This document shows positions 1-8,626 of a stretch of DNA of 41,502 nt, one piece after another. Position numbers and translations under genes: made by a program. Below the pieces are notes generated by a model, which ran no database searches, was not told where the DNA came from, and worked only from the letters and a program-made list of their open reading frames with translations. Source of the stretch: Candidatus Aquicultor sp. (lineage in GTDB: Bacteria > Actinomycetota > Aquicultoria > Aquicultorales > Aquicultoraceae); assembly GCA_030682615.1 (NCBI GenBank), contig JAUXNY010000150.1:1-41502 (forward strand), read 5' to 3'. Every line of letters starts with the position of its first letter. The stretch's first letter is position 1.

Positions 1-1235
1 CTCAAACGGGCGGCAAGCTGGTCGAAGCGATACGCTCAAGCGAGCTAAAACCGTTCTATTCGCGGCTGGCAACGCAGATTAAAAGCAATGTCGAGATCAC
101 CTACAAGAGCCCGGGCTTTAATACCAAGGACATCGATCTCGATATCGAGATAGGGAAGGGGAACCAATCCATAAGCGTGAGTACCGCATACCAGAACCCG
201 GTCTACCTAGGCGAGTATAAGGGCGACGACGAAGTCGTTATAAGCCCAATAACCGATAGTTGGCTGGTACGTTCGGGTATCTTGCTCATAGCGTTTCTTG
301 CGACGGCCCTTCTGGGCTATGGCGTTATCGCCACTTTGACGCGTCGCAGAAGCGTCTTGCGTGAGCAAATCGGAATGTACACGGAGATATGGAACGAGTC
401 CGCTGTCGATGCGGATACGCTCTCGTCCGCGAAAAACCCTTATGTCAGCAAGGCGCTCGACATGGTCGAGTATTTCGCAGAGAAGAGAGGGTTTATAGAC
501 CTTGTAAAAGGCAAACTTGAGCAGGCCGGCCTTCCTTTGCGACCGGTAGAGTATATCTTGTTCCACGCTCTCTTAATCTTAATCCCCAGCGCGCTTATCC
601 AAATGCTCTCGGGCAACCTGGTCTTGTCGGTACTTACGGTTTTCATCTTAACCTTTGTGCCTATGCTCGCTCTGCAGTTTGCGGTCGACAGGAGGCAAAG
701 ACGTTTTAATGAGATGTTGCCCGACACCGTTACTATGGTCGCAGGCTCGCTGCGAGCGGGCTACAGCTTGCTTCAGGCCATCGCGCTCGTTGCCGACGAG
801 AGCAAACCCCCGGTTTCCGTGGAGTTTAAACGGGCTCTGACCGAGTCGCGACTGGGTCTTCCTATTGAGATGGCGCTTGAGAAGATGGCCAAACGAATAG
901 GGAGTGAGGATTTCTACTGGACCGTGCTCGCCATAAATATTCAGCGAGAGGTCGGTGGAAATTTAGCCGAGGTGCTCGACATTGTGGCGAAGACGATTCG
1001 CGAGAGGGAAGCGCTGAAGCGCCACATTCAAAGCTTGACCGCCGAAGGGCGTCTCTCCGCATACATACTGATAGCGTTGCCCTTTGTAGTGGCGGCGCTG
1101 CTCTTTATCGTAAATCCTGAGTATATGTCGATTTTGTTCACGCATTTGATAGGCTGGGTTATGGTCGGAGGCGCCGGCGTTCTGATGGTAATAGGTATTA
1201 TCTGGATGAAGAAAATCATTTCCATCGAGGTATAA
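1..1235 (+). CDS. tadB: TadB-like T2SSF membrane protein, 5' partial
   Basis: Inner-membrane platform protein of a Tad-type (type IVc) pilus or secretion machine; with TadC it should form the core on which the TadA ATPase acts. The reading frame is open to the window edge (codon phase begins at base 3; 410 residues visible), so the GTG at 177 is internal and the true start lies upstream. The first about 60 residues (TGGKLVEA, then a beta-rich stretch ending near QNPVYLGEY) resemble the end of an extracellular von Willebrand-like domain, as in actinobacterial TadB proteins. A membrane segment follows (GILLIAFLATALLGYG), then a cytoplasmic linker, a membrane pair, the T2SSF core (LPDTVTMVAGSLRAGYSLLQA ... 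REVGGNLAEVLD) and two C-terminal membrane segments. tadC follows after 92 nt. The T2SSF assignment is firm; the N-terminal domain is inferred from a fragment. Confidence 0.88.
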   Translation, partial: QTGGKLVEAIRSSELKPFYSRLATQIKSNVEITYKSPGFNTKDIDLDIEIGKGNQSISVSTAYQNPVYLGEYKGDDEVVISPITDSWLVRSGILLIAFLATALLGYGVIATLTRRRSVLREQIGMYTEIWNESAVDADTLSSAKNPYVSKALDMVEYFAEKRGFIDLVKGKLEQAGLPLRPVEYILFHALLILIPSALIQMLSGNLVLSVLTVFILTFVPMLALQFAVDRRQRRFNEMLPDTVTMVAGSLRAGYSLLQAIALVADESKPPVSVEFKRALTESRLGLPIEMALEKMAKRIGSEDFYWTVLAINIQREVGGNLAEVLDIVAKTIREREALKRHIQSLTAEGRLSAYILIALPFVVAALLFIVNPEYMSILFTHLIGWVMVGGAGVLMVIGIIWMKKIISIEV

Positions 1236-1252
1236 CGATAAGCCTGGTCAAC

Positions 1253-1265
1253 CCTGGCAGCCAGG
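1253..1265 (+). repeat. small intercistronic hairpin tadB-tadC
   Basis: CCTGG-CAG-CCAGG can form a 5-bp stem between tadB and tadC. No U-run follows, so it is not a terminator; at most it affects mRNA stability. Confidence 0.3.
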
Positions 1266-1327
1266 TGATTTAGACATAAAAGAGACAAGCTAAGGGTAAG
1301 GTATAGGTATAACAAACAGGTGGTATT

Positions 1328-2263
1328 ATGTTAGACACGGCTCTATTATCGCTTATTTTCGGGACGGTCGCTCTCTTCGTATATGGGGTGCTCGCCGCTG
1401 TCTTCTCCGACGAGGTAGTAGTAAAAAAGAGCTTGAAAAAGCTCGATGATTACGAGATAAAAGACCTCTTCACAGCGGAGCCTCTGGCGATACCGTTCTT
1501 TGATCGCGCAGTCATGCCCTTTTACGGTCGCCTGTCAAAGCTTGTGCGGCGGTTCAGCCCGGCCGAGGTAGAAGATAACATCAAGGCGCGCCTGGCAAAG
1601 GCGGGGAATCCGAGCGATATGGATGTCGACCGCTTTCTCTCGCTCAAGCTGCTCTGCGCGCTAACGGCGACCTTGGTGGTTGTTGTGATGCTCGTAAGCA
1701 AGGGCTTTAGCCCGCTCCTGTTTTTGCTGAGCATTATTATCGTACCGGCATCGTTTTTTATCCCAGACCTGTGGCTAAGGAGCCTGGTTGAGGCGAGACA
1801 GAAAAAGATACGCTTAGCGCTCGCAGATACGTTGGATTTGCTGACTATCAGCATAGAGGCGGGGCTCGGGTTCGACGCTGCGCTGACAAAGGTAGTCAAG
1901 AACCACCCTGGGCCGCTCGCCGAGGAGTTCTCGCGGATGCTTCACGAGGTGCAAATAGGCGTTTCACGCAAAGAAGCGCTAAGAAATCTCGCGGAGCGAA
2001 CGGACGTAGATGAGTTGAGCAACTTCATAGCCTCGATAATTCAAGCCGATATGCTCGGTGTGAGCATCGGCAACGTGCTCCGAGTCCAAGCCTCCGAGAT
2101 GCGTCTGAAGCGCAGGCAGAAGGCCGAGGAGATAGCGCAGAAGGCGCCGGTAAAAATCGTTTTCCCACTCATACTTTGCATCTTCCCGAGTATCTTTGTC
2201 GTTATCGTCGGCCCGGGCGTCATAAGGATTATGACGTCGCTTATGGGTCAGCTTGGAAATTAG
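1328..2263 (+). CDS. tadC: TadC-like T2SSF membrane protein
   Basis: Second T2SSF-family platform protein of the Tad pilus assembly system, 311 residues, usual for TadC. An N-terminal membrane segment (residues about 5-25) is followed by a cytoplasmic region, a hydrophobic pair near 115-150, the T2SSF signature (LALADTLDLLTISIEAGLGF, then EVQIGVSRKEALRNLAERTD), and a C-terminal membrane segment (IVFPLILCIFPSIFVVIVGP). The ATG is preceded by an AGGTGG-like ribosome binding site. It is last in the Tad operon in this direction: the next gene is convergent and starts its stop codon only 28 nt away. Pilins, TadA and prepilin peptidase would be expected upstream, outside the window. Confidence 0.9.
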   Translation: MLDTALLSLIFGTVALFVYGVLAAVFSDEVVVKKSLKKLDDYEIKDLFTAEPLAIPFFDRAVMPFYGRLSKLVRRFSPAEVEDNIKARLAKAGNPSDMDVDRFLSLKLLCALTATLVVVVMLVSKGFSPLLFLLSIIIVPASFFIPDLWLRSLVEARQKKIRLALADTLDLLTISIEAGLGFDAALTKVVKNHPGPLAEEFSRMLHEVQIGVSRKEALRNLAERTDVDELSNFIASIIQADMLGVSIGNVLRVQASEMRLKRRQKAEEIAQKAPVKIVFPLILCIFPSIFVVIVGPGVIRIMTSLMGQLGN

Positions 2264-2291
2264 CGTAACGTCTATATGGACTTGAAGGCGA

Positions 2292-4334
2292 CTACGCGCT
2301 GATATTGACGCTCTCCGCAAGCACTGTCGCCAACTGCTCTTTACTGAGCACGTTCATCTCGACCAGCACTTGGCCGAGCCTCTTGCCGGTAGTCTTCTGC
2401 ACCTTAAACGCTTCGAGTAGGTGCTCCTCGTCGACGAGTCCTTTCTCGAGGAGAATCTCGCCGATTCTTCTTTTTCTGCCGAGCTGCTTGCCTCCGTGCC
2501 GGTACATCATATCTAACGACTCCTGGATATTGATAGTCTGGGCCAGCGTCACTTTGATATGCAGGCCAGTCTCTTTTGAGAGGGACTCAAGTTCTTCGTT
2601 TGACAACGGTTTGGCGGCTGCCACCAATATGCCATCGGTCCAATTAAGGAGTGGCAGGATGGAATGCTTTCGGGCGACGGACTCGGGAAAGACGGACGCT
2701 AGGGAGGCGTCGACAAGGTTCTTGTCAATATCAATAAAGCCGGTTCGCAGCAGTTCTCCTAAGACCGGCAGCAGCTCGTCGTGTGTGGCGATGTTGCTCT
2801 CTACCAAGTGCTCTCCCAGTTTCTTGTCTTTCTCCATCCCCATCAACAGCGAGCCAAGTTCCGCGGCATCGACTAGCTCTTTCTCAAGGAGTAGGTCGCC
2901 TAGCTTTCTCCGGTAGAGTTCGAGAACCTCGGTGGGCAGGTAGTGGTGGTCGGTCTTATCCCACTTGGCGCGGTTCTTTGGCGAGCCGAAGAGCCAGATT
3001 CGCCATGCCCTTACCGTTGCGCAGAAATTGATGATGTTTCCCCACACGAGGCGGAGCGGCAGAAGCGGTGGCGCGAAGCAGCCGACAATCGCAGAGCGCC
3101 AGCCATATATCTTATGCAGCGCTATCCCGCGAACGAGCTGTTTCTCGATAGTCAACGCTGTTACCAGGAACGTGAGCCAGCGAAATGTAGCGCTATACTG
3201 ATAAGGATTCGGCAAGCCTGTTATCACAGACACTATTATATAGATAAGGAGCATGTAACCTGGGAGCACGAGCAGGTTCGCGTACTTTGCCTTCCAGTCG
3301 CGCACGATACAGTATTTTTGCATCCACGTGAGGTCCTGGGTCTCCAGTATCTTGGCGCTCTGGAACGTTATCCCGTATATCCAGCGGGCTTTCTGTTTAA
3401 TAGCAGGGTAGAAGTTATTTGGGAAAAATTCGCGGGTCGCGATGAACTCATCCCTGACCTTTCCGCTGTTTAGTATGCGCTGTACGCTCCCGACAAAGAA
3501 GTGGATGCGCTCGCCGATCTTTTGCATGCGCAGTGATAATTCATAGTCTTCGGTCAAGCTTTGCTGGTTGAATATCTCGCCGGCGTCGCTATCTTCGGCC
3601 AGCTTATCTAAGATACGCCTCGAAACAGCAAAGCCGGTGCCCGCGGACGGCACAAACCCACCGGCCATTTCTCGTGTGACAAGGCCTTTAGTATGATTCT
3701 CTGCAAACTCGTCCGCGTATGTGCCCGATGTCATATATTTGAAGAAATTGCGAATGGTCGGCAGGGGTTGAAGCGGAAAGACTGGAAGCTGCACGGCGGC
3801 GTGTTTCGGTATGAGGTAGTTAAACAACTTAAGCGATGTCGGATGGATTATGTCTTCGGAATCATGGATGATGACGATTGAAAAATAAACGCCTGTTTTG
3901 TGCTCGTATTGTATTAGTTTGCGATAAAGGTTATTGAGGTTATCCGATTTATTCGTGGGCCCGTCTTGGACGTTCTCCACGATATGCAGGTTCTTATATT
4001 TTGCAAGAAGGGGCTTGACCGCTGCTTTAGTGGCGAAATCGTTTGGGTACACGCCGACAAAGATGTGGTAGAAAGACCTCGGATAATTTATAGAAGCAAA
4101 GTTATTCTCGAGCATTTTTGCGATGACTTCCTCTTCGTGCCACGCAGGCACGAAGATAGCGATTGGCTTCGGTGGAGCCTGGTCGAGGTCTTTTATGCGA
4201 AGCTTATTCGATAGCCTCTTTCTGCTAAAAACATAATAATACAGGTCGAGCAGCACATCGTCGAAGCTGAAGATGAGAAATGACAGAGCTATAATTATAG
4301 CCGCGAAATTCATTACATCTTTTAGTGAGTCCAT
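2292..4334 (-). CDS. NfrB-like family 2 glycosyltransferase with MshEN domains
   Basis: Membrane glycosyltransferase of the NfrB (phage N4 adsorption protein B) type, 680 residues. A processive GT2 enzyme would use a nucleotide sugar to build or export a polysaccharide; the substrate cannot be read here. Visible: an N-terminal membrane segment (9-33), the GT-A start FVPAWHEEE (61-69), the metal site HDSED (157-161), the acceptor-site TEDYE (261-265), QKARW (314-318, the Q-x-x-R-W-type motif), membrane segments about 352-450, then two MshEN-like modules (about 476-606 and 621-680) with the R-[LI]-G-x-x-L repeats typical of c-di-GMP-binding MshEN domains. I chose the ATG at 4334 because GGGGTGG lies just upstream; the frame stays open 60 codons further but without a family match. 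It is convergent with tadC. c-di-GMP control is inferred from family knowledge. Confidence 0.85.
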   Translation of the reverse strand: MDSLKDVMNFAAIIIALSFLIFSFDDVLLDLYYYVFSRKRLSNKLRIKDLDQAPPKPIAIFVPAWHEEEVIAKMLENNFASINYPRSFYHIFVGVYPNDFATKAAVKPLLAKYKNLHIVENVQDGPTNKSDNLNNLYRKLIQYEHKTGVYFSIVIIHDSEDIIHPTSLKLFNYLIPKHAAVQLPVFPLQPLPTIRNFFKYMTSGTYADEFAENHTKGLVTREMAGGFVPSAGTGFAVSRRILDKLAEDSDAGEIFNQQSLTEDYELSLRMQKIGERIHFFVGSVQRILNSGKVRDEFIATREFFPNNFYPAIKQKARWIYGITFQSAKILETQDLTWMQKYCIVRDWKAKYANLLVLPGYMLLIYIIVSVITGLPNPYQYSATFRWLTFLVTALTIEKQLVRGIALHKIYGWRSAIVGCFAPPLLPLRLVWGNIINFCATVRAWRIWLFGSPKNRAKWDKTDHHYLPTEVLELYRRKLGDLLLEKELVDAAELGSLLMGMEKDKKLGEHLVESNIATHDELLPVLGELLRTGFIDIDKNLVDASLASVFPESVARKHSILPLLNWTDGILVAAAKPLSNEELESLSKETGLHIKVTLAQTINIQESLDMMYRHGGKQLGRKRRIGEILLEKGLVDEEHLLEAFKVQKTTGKRLGQVLVEMNVLSKEQLATVLAESVNISA

Positions 4335-4569
4335 GGCCACCCCGCCGATCTTCCAACAAGTCCTAGTAGGCATATCGGTTTGGGTGCTGAAGGGTATTAG
4401 GTCTGTTGTGGGGTGCGCACCGCGAAAACCCGCCGTCTTTGGTGTTAAAGCGTCGACAGGGAGCACAAGGAATAGGAAAGACTTTGTCCGCGCACACAAA
4501 AACAAACCGATCAATATTTAACCGGTTCGTTCAAGGTTTAATCAATTAACGAGCAGTCGACTGCGTAGT
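4335..4569. other. intergenic region between rpsT and the NfrB-like gene
   Basis: 235 nt without a convincing gene. It holds a perfect 12-bp palindrome (GCAGTCGACTGC, 4553-4564) just beyond the rpsT stop, without a U-run, so a terminator role is unclear. I looked for a c-di-GMP riboswitch because the downstream protein has MshEN-like domains and saw no recognisable one. Confidence 0.4.
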
Positions 4570-4836
4570 TTAGTTCCCCAGTGAGTTGAGCTTTTTCATC
4601 ATCTTTGATTTCTTGTTAGCGGCGTTGTTCTTGTGGATGATGCCTTTCTCAGCGGCCCTATCGAATTGCTTTACGGCGACATACAATGCTGATGCGGTCG
4701 CGTCTTTATCGCCGCTTACCCACGCGCTGTTAAACTTTGCCGCGAATGTCTTGAGCGCGGACTTCGCGCTTTTGTTTCGCTGGCGCTGGCGCTCGGACAC
4801 TTTGATGCGTTTGATTTGTGACTTTATGTTTGCCAA
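4570..4836 (-). CDS. rpsT: 30S ribosomal protein S20
   Basis: Small basic ribosomal protein that binds 16S rRNA in the 30S subunit. The 88-residue product has the usual S20 start (ANIKSQIKRIKVSERQRQRN) and the conserved C-terminal part (KGIIHKNNAANKKSKMMKKL). The start is a TTG at 4836, supported by a near-perfect AAAGGAGG eight bases upstream and by alignment to the family's M-A-N-I-K-S start; the frame runs 18 codons further upstream to an ATG with no such site. A non-ATG start is often used in S20 genes, where it is associated with autoregulation; that link is family knowledge, not shown here. It is transcribed divergently from murJ. Confidence 0.96.
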   Translation of the reverse strand: MANIKSQIKRIKVSERQRQRNKSAKSALKTFAAKFNSAWVSGDKDATASALYVAVKQFDRAAEKGIIHKNNAANKKSKMMKKLNSLGN

Positions 4837-5086
4837 GGTAATCCTCCTTTTATACACGTAAAACAGAAAAATTTTACCACATTGCCGCACTTATCGCAAG
4901 CATAGTCGCATGATTAACGTTAAATGCTCATCAAATATTTCTGAACAGATAACAGTATGTTTTTACCACGGCCATTATTCAAGAGGCAGATTCAAGTCGA
5001 CTAAACGCCCCATGCGGGTCATTAGCGCAAGGCTCTCTCTTACGCTTAAAACATTATCGACCCGTAAATTATTCGAGACCGTGCTA

Positions 5087-5095
5087 TGCTATAAT
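5087..5095 (+). promoter_or_regulatory. extended -10 promoter of murJ
   Basis: TGCTATAAT is a perfect extended -10 element; the -35 region is poor. Transcription should begin near 5102, downstream of the GTG at 5097. That argues against using this GTG as the murJ start. Confidence 0.55.
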
Positions 5096-5165
5096 TGTGA
5101 AGATTTTAGCTGCGGGAGTTGTCATTTACCACCCATTATCTTATTCGAGGTGTCGGGCGCAAGAA

Positions 5166-6785
5166 ATGCGAAATGGAGAATACGTAGCAGCAACAGAAGA
5201 GCTCAAACCACCATCGATTGCTAGATCAACCGCTAAGATGTCTATAGCGACCATATTTAGTCGGGGGACCGGCTTCATAAAGACCATGGTGCTGGCCTAC
5301 GCTATCGGCATCGGCCCTATTGCTGACGCGTTCAATACCGCCAATGTTATGCCGAATATTATCTTCGAGCTGGTTGTGGGTGGTATTTTGGGCTCGGTTA
5401 TCATCCCGGTTTACGTCCAATATCTTTCTGATAAAAGTGACGAAGAATCCCGCTACATGATAAGCAACCTCACGAATATTATTTTTGTCCTGGGCATTGT
5501 GTTGAGTTTGTTTAGTTTTCTGTTTGCACCGGCTATCGTTCAGTTGATGACCATGCACGACCCGTCGAAGGCGACCCCGCTGATGATCTTTTTCTTCAGG
5601 GTGTTCTCACTCAAGATAATGTTCTACGCGCTGGCGGCGGTATTTACGGGCGCGCTTAACTCACAGCGCCGCTTCACGATACCGATGGCGGCGCCGATTT
5701 TCAATAACCTGGTCGTCATTGTAACGGTTCTGGGCCTGTATGTTCCTTTTAGCGAAAGCAATCCCGATTTCGCCCTGACGGCGCTGGCTATTGGTACGAT
5801 GATGGGTGTAGTGGTGATGGCATTGGTGCAAATCCCCTCGGTTTTGAAGTTAGGCTTAAGGCCACGGCTCACTTTTGACTGGCACCACCCGGCAGTCAAG
5901 CAGGTGGCAAGATTGGGTCTTCCGATGCTTGGATTTGCCGCAACCACCCAAATCAACACCTTTATCATCTACTCGTTGTTGCAGCCATTCGATAAAGGCC
6001 CGACCGCTTACGCATACGCTCTAGCGTTCTTTCAGTTGCCATACGCGATATTTATCGTCTCTATCACGACCGCCATCTTCCCGGAGCTGTCTCGGTACGC
6101 GAATAGCAAAGATTTTACGAGCTTCAAGAAGACGCTCTCGCTCGGCGTGCGCGCGACGTCGTTTATTACCATCCCGTCGGCTATGTTTGTCGGGATAATG
6201 GCAAAACCGATCATCGGGCTCACGCTTGAGCGTGGAGAATTTGGCGAAGCAGGCACGGCGATTACGGCGGCGGTGCTAACCTCGTTTGCCTTCGCACTCC
6301 TATCGTTTTCACTTTACAATATGTTGACCAGGGTATATTATTCACTCCAGGACACTAAAACGCCGTTAAAGATAGGTGCCGTCAGCGTTCCGTTGCAGAT
6401 CCTGTTTAACTTCCTATTCATCGGTATTATGGGGGTTTCCGGTCTGCCTTTGGCATATGCGCTGGCGCTTACTTTTGCCGTCGTAGCCCAGCTTTATGTG
6501 CTGCGACGCAAGATAGGGCCGATTGGGGCTTCGCATATGCTTAGGGCAATGGGAAAGCAGGTCATGGCGGCGATACCGGCCGGAGGCGCGATGTATCTCG
6601 TACCTTCCTGGGTCGGTAGCCTGGAGCTGCCGCGTATGCTCGGGCTTGCTACTGAAATCGGAGGCGCCGCAGTGTTGGGTCTCGCCGTCTATCTCGGTTT
6701 GGCTCTATTGTTCCGCGTTGAAGAGGTCGATTTTATTAAGAAGTTACTAAGGAGATTTAAGGGCGCGAAAGCGACATCTATATAA
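5166..6785 (+). CDS. murJ: lipid II flippase MurJ (MVN family)
   Basis: Polytopic membrane protein of the MurJ/MviN family that moves lipid II across the cytoplasmic membrane for peptidoglycan synthesis. The 539-residue product has the family start ([20 protein letters not shown]), the [12 protein letters not shown]...ADAF..A stretch and about 14 hydrophobic segments. The frame extends upstream to a GTG at 5097, but that lies at the likely promoter, so I prefer the ATG at 5166; its ribosome binding site is weak and the start is uncertain. The stop overlaps the lepA ATG by one base (TAATG), suggesting translational coupling. It is far from the dcw cluster at 28997-41496 but works with it. Confidence 0.9.
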   Translation: MRNGEYVAATEELKPPSIARSTAKMSIATIFSRGTGFIKTMVLAYAIGIGPIADAFNTANVMPNIIFELVVGGILGSVIIPVYVQYLSDKSDEESRYMISNLTNIIFVLGIVLSLFSFLFAPAIVQLMTMHDPSKATPLMIFFFRVFSLKIMFYALAAVFTGALNSQRRFTIPMAAPIFNNLVVIVTVLGLYVPFSESNPDFALTALAIGTMMGVVVMALVQIPSVLKLGLRPRLTFDWHHPAVKQVARLGLPMLGFAATTQINTFIIYSLLQPFDKGPTAYAYALAFFQLPYAIFIVSITTAIFPELSRYANSKDFTSFKKTLSLGVRATSFITIPSAMFVGIMAKPIIGLTLERGEFGEAGTAITAAVLTSFAFALLSFSLYNMLTRVYYSLQDTKTPLKIGAVSVPLQILFNFLFIGIMGVSGLPLAYALALTFAVVAQLYVLRRKIGPIGASHMLRAMGKQVMAAIPAGGAMYLVPSWVGSLELPRMLGLATEIGGAAVLGLAVYLGLALLFRVEEVDFIKKLLRRFKGAKATSI

Positions 6786-8587
6786 TGAATCAACAGAATA
6801 TCAGAAATTTTAGCATTATTGCCCATATAGACCATGGCAAGTCGACGCTTGCCGACAGGATGCTCGAGGTCACCAACACGGTCTCGGGGCGCGAGATGAT
6901 GAACCAGGTCCTCGACTCGATGGACCTCGAGCGCGAGCGCGGCATCACGATAAAGGCCCGCGCCGTGCGCATTAACTACAAGGCCAAAGACGGGCAAGAT
7001 TATATCCTCAACCTAATCGACACCCCCGGTCACGTCGACTTCACGTATGAAGTCTCACGCAGCCTCGCCGCCTGCGAGGGGGCGCTGCTCGTCGTCGATG
7101 CGGCTCAAGGAGTCGAGGCTCAAACCCTCGCAAACACTTTCTTGGCGCTCGGGAACAACCTCGAGGTCGTTCCGGTCATCAACAAAATAGACCTTCCCAG
7201 CGCCGACCCCGTCAGGGTGGCCAAAGAGATAGAGGAGAGCCTCGCCATCGATACGAGCGATGCGCTGCTGGTAAGCGCTAAGACCGGGGAGGGCACGATC
7301 GACGTGCTCGAGGCCATCGTGAAAAAGATTCCCGCGCCGTCCGGCAAGCCGGATGCGCCGCTTAAAGCGCTCATATTCGACTCGCTATTCGATTCATACC
7401 GGGGCGTTATCGTCTATATCCGCGTGGTAGACGGCTCGATAAAAAAAGGCGATAAAATCAAGATGATGGCGACCGGGCGCGTGGCCGAAGTCGAAGAGAT
7501 AGGCGTACTCCGCCCGGAGATGCAGAAGGTGGGCGAGCTTACGGCGGGTGAAGTGGGCTATCTTATCGCCGGCGTCAAGGATGTGCGCGACAGCAAGGTC
7601 GGCGACACGGTAACAAACGCAAAACACGGTGCCGAGACGCCGCTTCCCGGCTACAGCGAAGTCAAACCGATGGTCTTCTCGGGCTTATACCCGGTCGACG
7701 GGAGCCAATATGAGGATTTGCGCGACGCGCTCGCGAAATTGCAGCTAAACGACCCGGCGCTCATGTACGAGCCGGAGACGTCCTCGGCACTCGGATTTGG
7801 TTTCAGGTGCGGTTTTCTCGGGCTGCTCCATATGGAGATAATCAAGGAGCGCCTCGAGCGCGAATACAACCTGGAGCTGGTGGCGACCGCGCCGAGCGTT
7901 GCGTACAGAATAACCAGGACCAACGGGGAGCAGAGTGCTATCAGGAATCCGTCGGATATGCCCCAGCCCCACGAGGTAGAGAAGATGGAGGAGCCGTTCG
8001 TCTCGGCCGTTATCCTGCTGCCGCCGGAATACGTCGGCGCTATTATGGATATATGCCAGGAGCGGCGCGGTGAGTTCAAGAACATGCAGTATTTGAGCGA
8101 GAACCGGGTCGAACTCCATTACGAGCTGCCGCTCTCCGAGATACTGCTCGACTTCTTCAACCAGCTCAAATCGCGCACTCGCGGCTATGCGTCGCTCGAT
8201 TATGATCATCTAGGTTATCGCCAGACCGAGCTGGTCAAACTAGACGTGATGTTGGCGGGTACGCCTGTCGACGCGTTTTCGAGCATCGTTCCGAAAGAAA
8301 AAGCCTATTATCGCGGCAAAGAACTCGTCGCCAAGCTTCATGAGATAATCCCGAAGCAGATGTTCGAGGTCGCCATCCAAGCGGCGATAGGCAGTAAAAT
8401 AATCGCGCGTGAGACCGTCAAAGCGAGACGAAAGGACGTTACCGCCAAGTGCTACGGCGGCGATATCAGCAGAAAGCGCAAGCTTCTCGAGAAGCAGAAG
8501 GAAGGCAAGCGCAAGATGAAGCAGGTCGGACGCGTAGAAGTGCCGCAAGACGCTTTCATGCAGGTGCTTCGGGTGGAGGAGAAGTAG
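6785..8587 (+). CDS. lepA: elongation factor 4 (LepA)
   Basis: Ribosome-associated translational GTPase, 600 residues, full length for the family. The start [20 protein letters not shown] leads into the P-loop (AHIDHGKST), followed by switch [10 protein letters not shown] and the guanine motif NKIDLP. Later come the EF4-specific domains and the C-terminal [20 protein letters not shown], the LepA signature. There is no good ribosome binding site near the ATG; the one-base overlap with murJ suggests reinitiation. The neighbour uvrC starts 39 nt later. Confidence 0.97.
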   Translation: MNQQNIRNFSIIAHIDHGKSTLADRMLEVTNTVSGREMMNQVLDSMDLERERGITIKARAVRINYKAKDGQDYILNLIDTPGHVDFTYEVSRSLAACEGALLVVDAAQGVEAQTLANTFLALGNNLEVVPVINKIDLPSADPVRVAKEIEESLAIDTSDALLVSAKTGEGTIDVLEAIVKKIPAPSGKPDAPLKALIFDSLFDSYRGVIVYIRVVDGSIKKGDKIKMMATGRVAEVEEIGVLRPEMQKVGELTAGEVGYLIAGVKDVRDSKVGDTVTNAKHGAETPLPGYSEVKPMVFSGLYPVDGSQYEDLRDALAKLQLNDPALMYEPETSSALGFGFRCGFLGLLHMEIIKERLEREYNLELVATAPSVAYRITRTNGEQSAIRNPSDMPQPHEVEKMEEPFVSAVILLPPEYVGAIMDICQERRGEFKNMQYLSENRVELHYELPLSEILLDFFNQLKSRTRGYASLDYDHLGYRQTELVKLDVMLAGTPVDAFSSIVPKEKAYYRGKELVAKLHEIIPKQMFEVAIQAAIGSKIIARETVKARRKDVTAKCYGGDISRKRKLLEKQKEGKRKMKQVGRVEVPQDAFMQVLRVEEK

Positions 8588-8626
8588 CGAAGCAAGTCAT
8601 CATCTCCGCTGGTAAGGACGACCCCT

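Noticed and set aside
2305-2916. 203-residue frame on the + strand
   Set aside because: It is antisense to the MshEN part of the glycosyltransferase, Ser-rich shadow translation with no family match or ribosome binding site.
4553-4564. 12-bp palindrome as rpsT terminator
   Set aside because: No U-run follows on the minus strand, so termination is not supported.
4335-4569. possible c-di-GMP riboswitch before the MshEN-containing gene
   Set aside because: The conserved GEMM core sequences are not present on either strand.
5097-5165. GTG start of murJ at 5097
   Set aside because: The codon lies at the -10/start region of the likely promoter, and the 23 extra residues are not MurJ-like.
4910-5224. 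104-residue frame on the + strand before murJ
   Set aside because: It runs across the murJ promoter and into murJ in another frame and resembles no family.
7745-8209. 154-residue frame on the - strand inside lepA
   Set aside because: Antisense shadow of a highly conserved gene; codon structure follows lepA.
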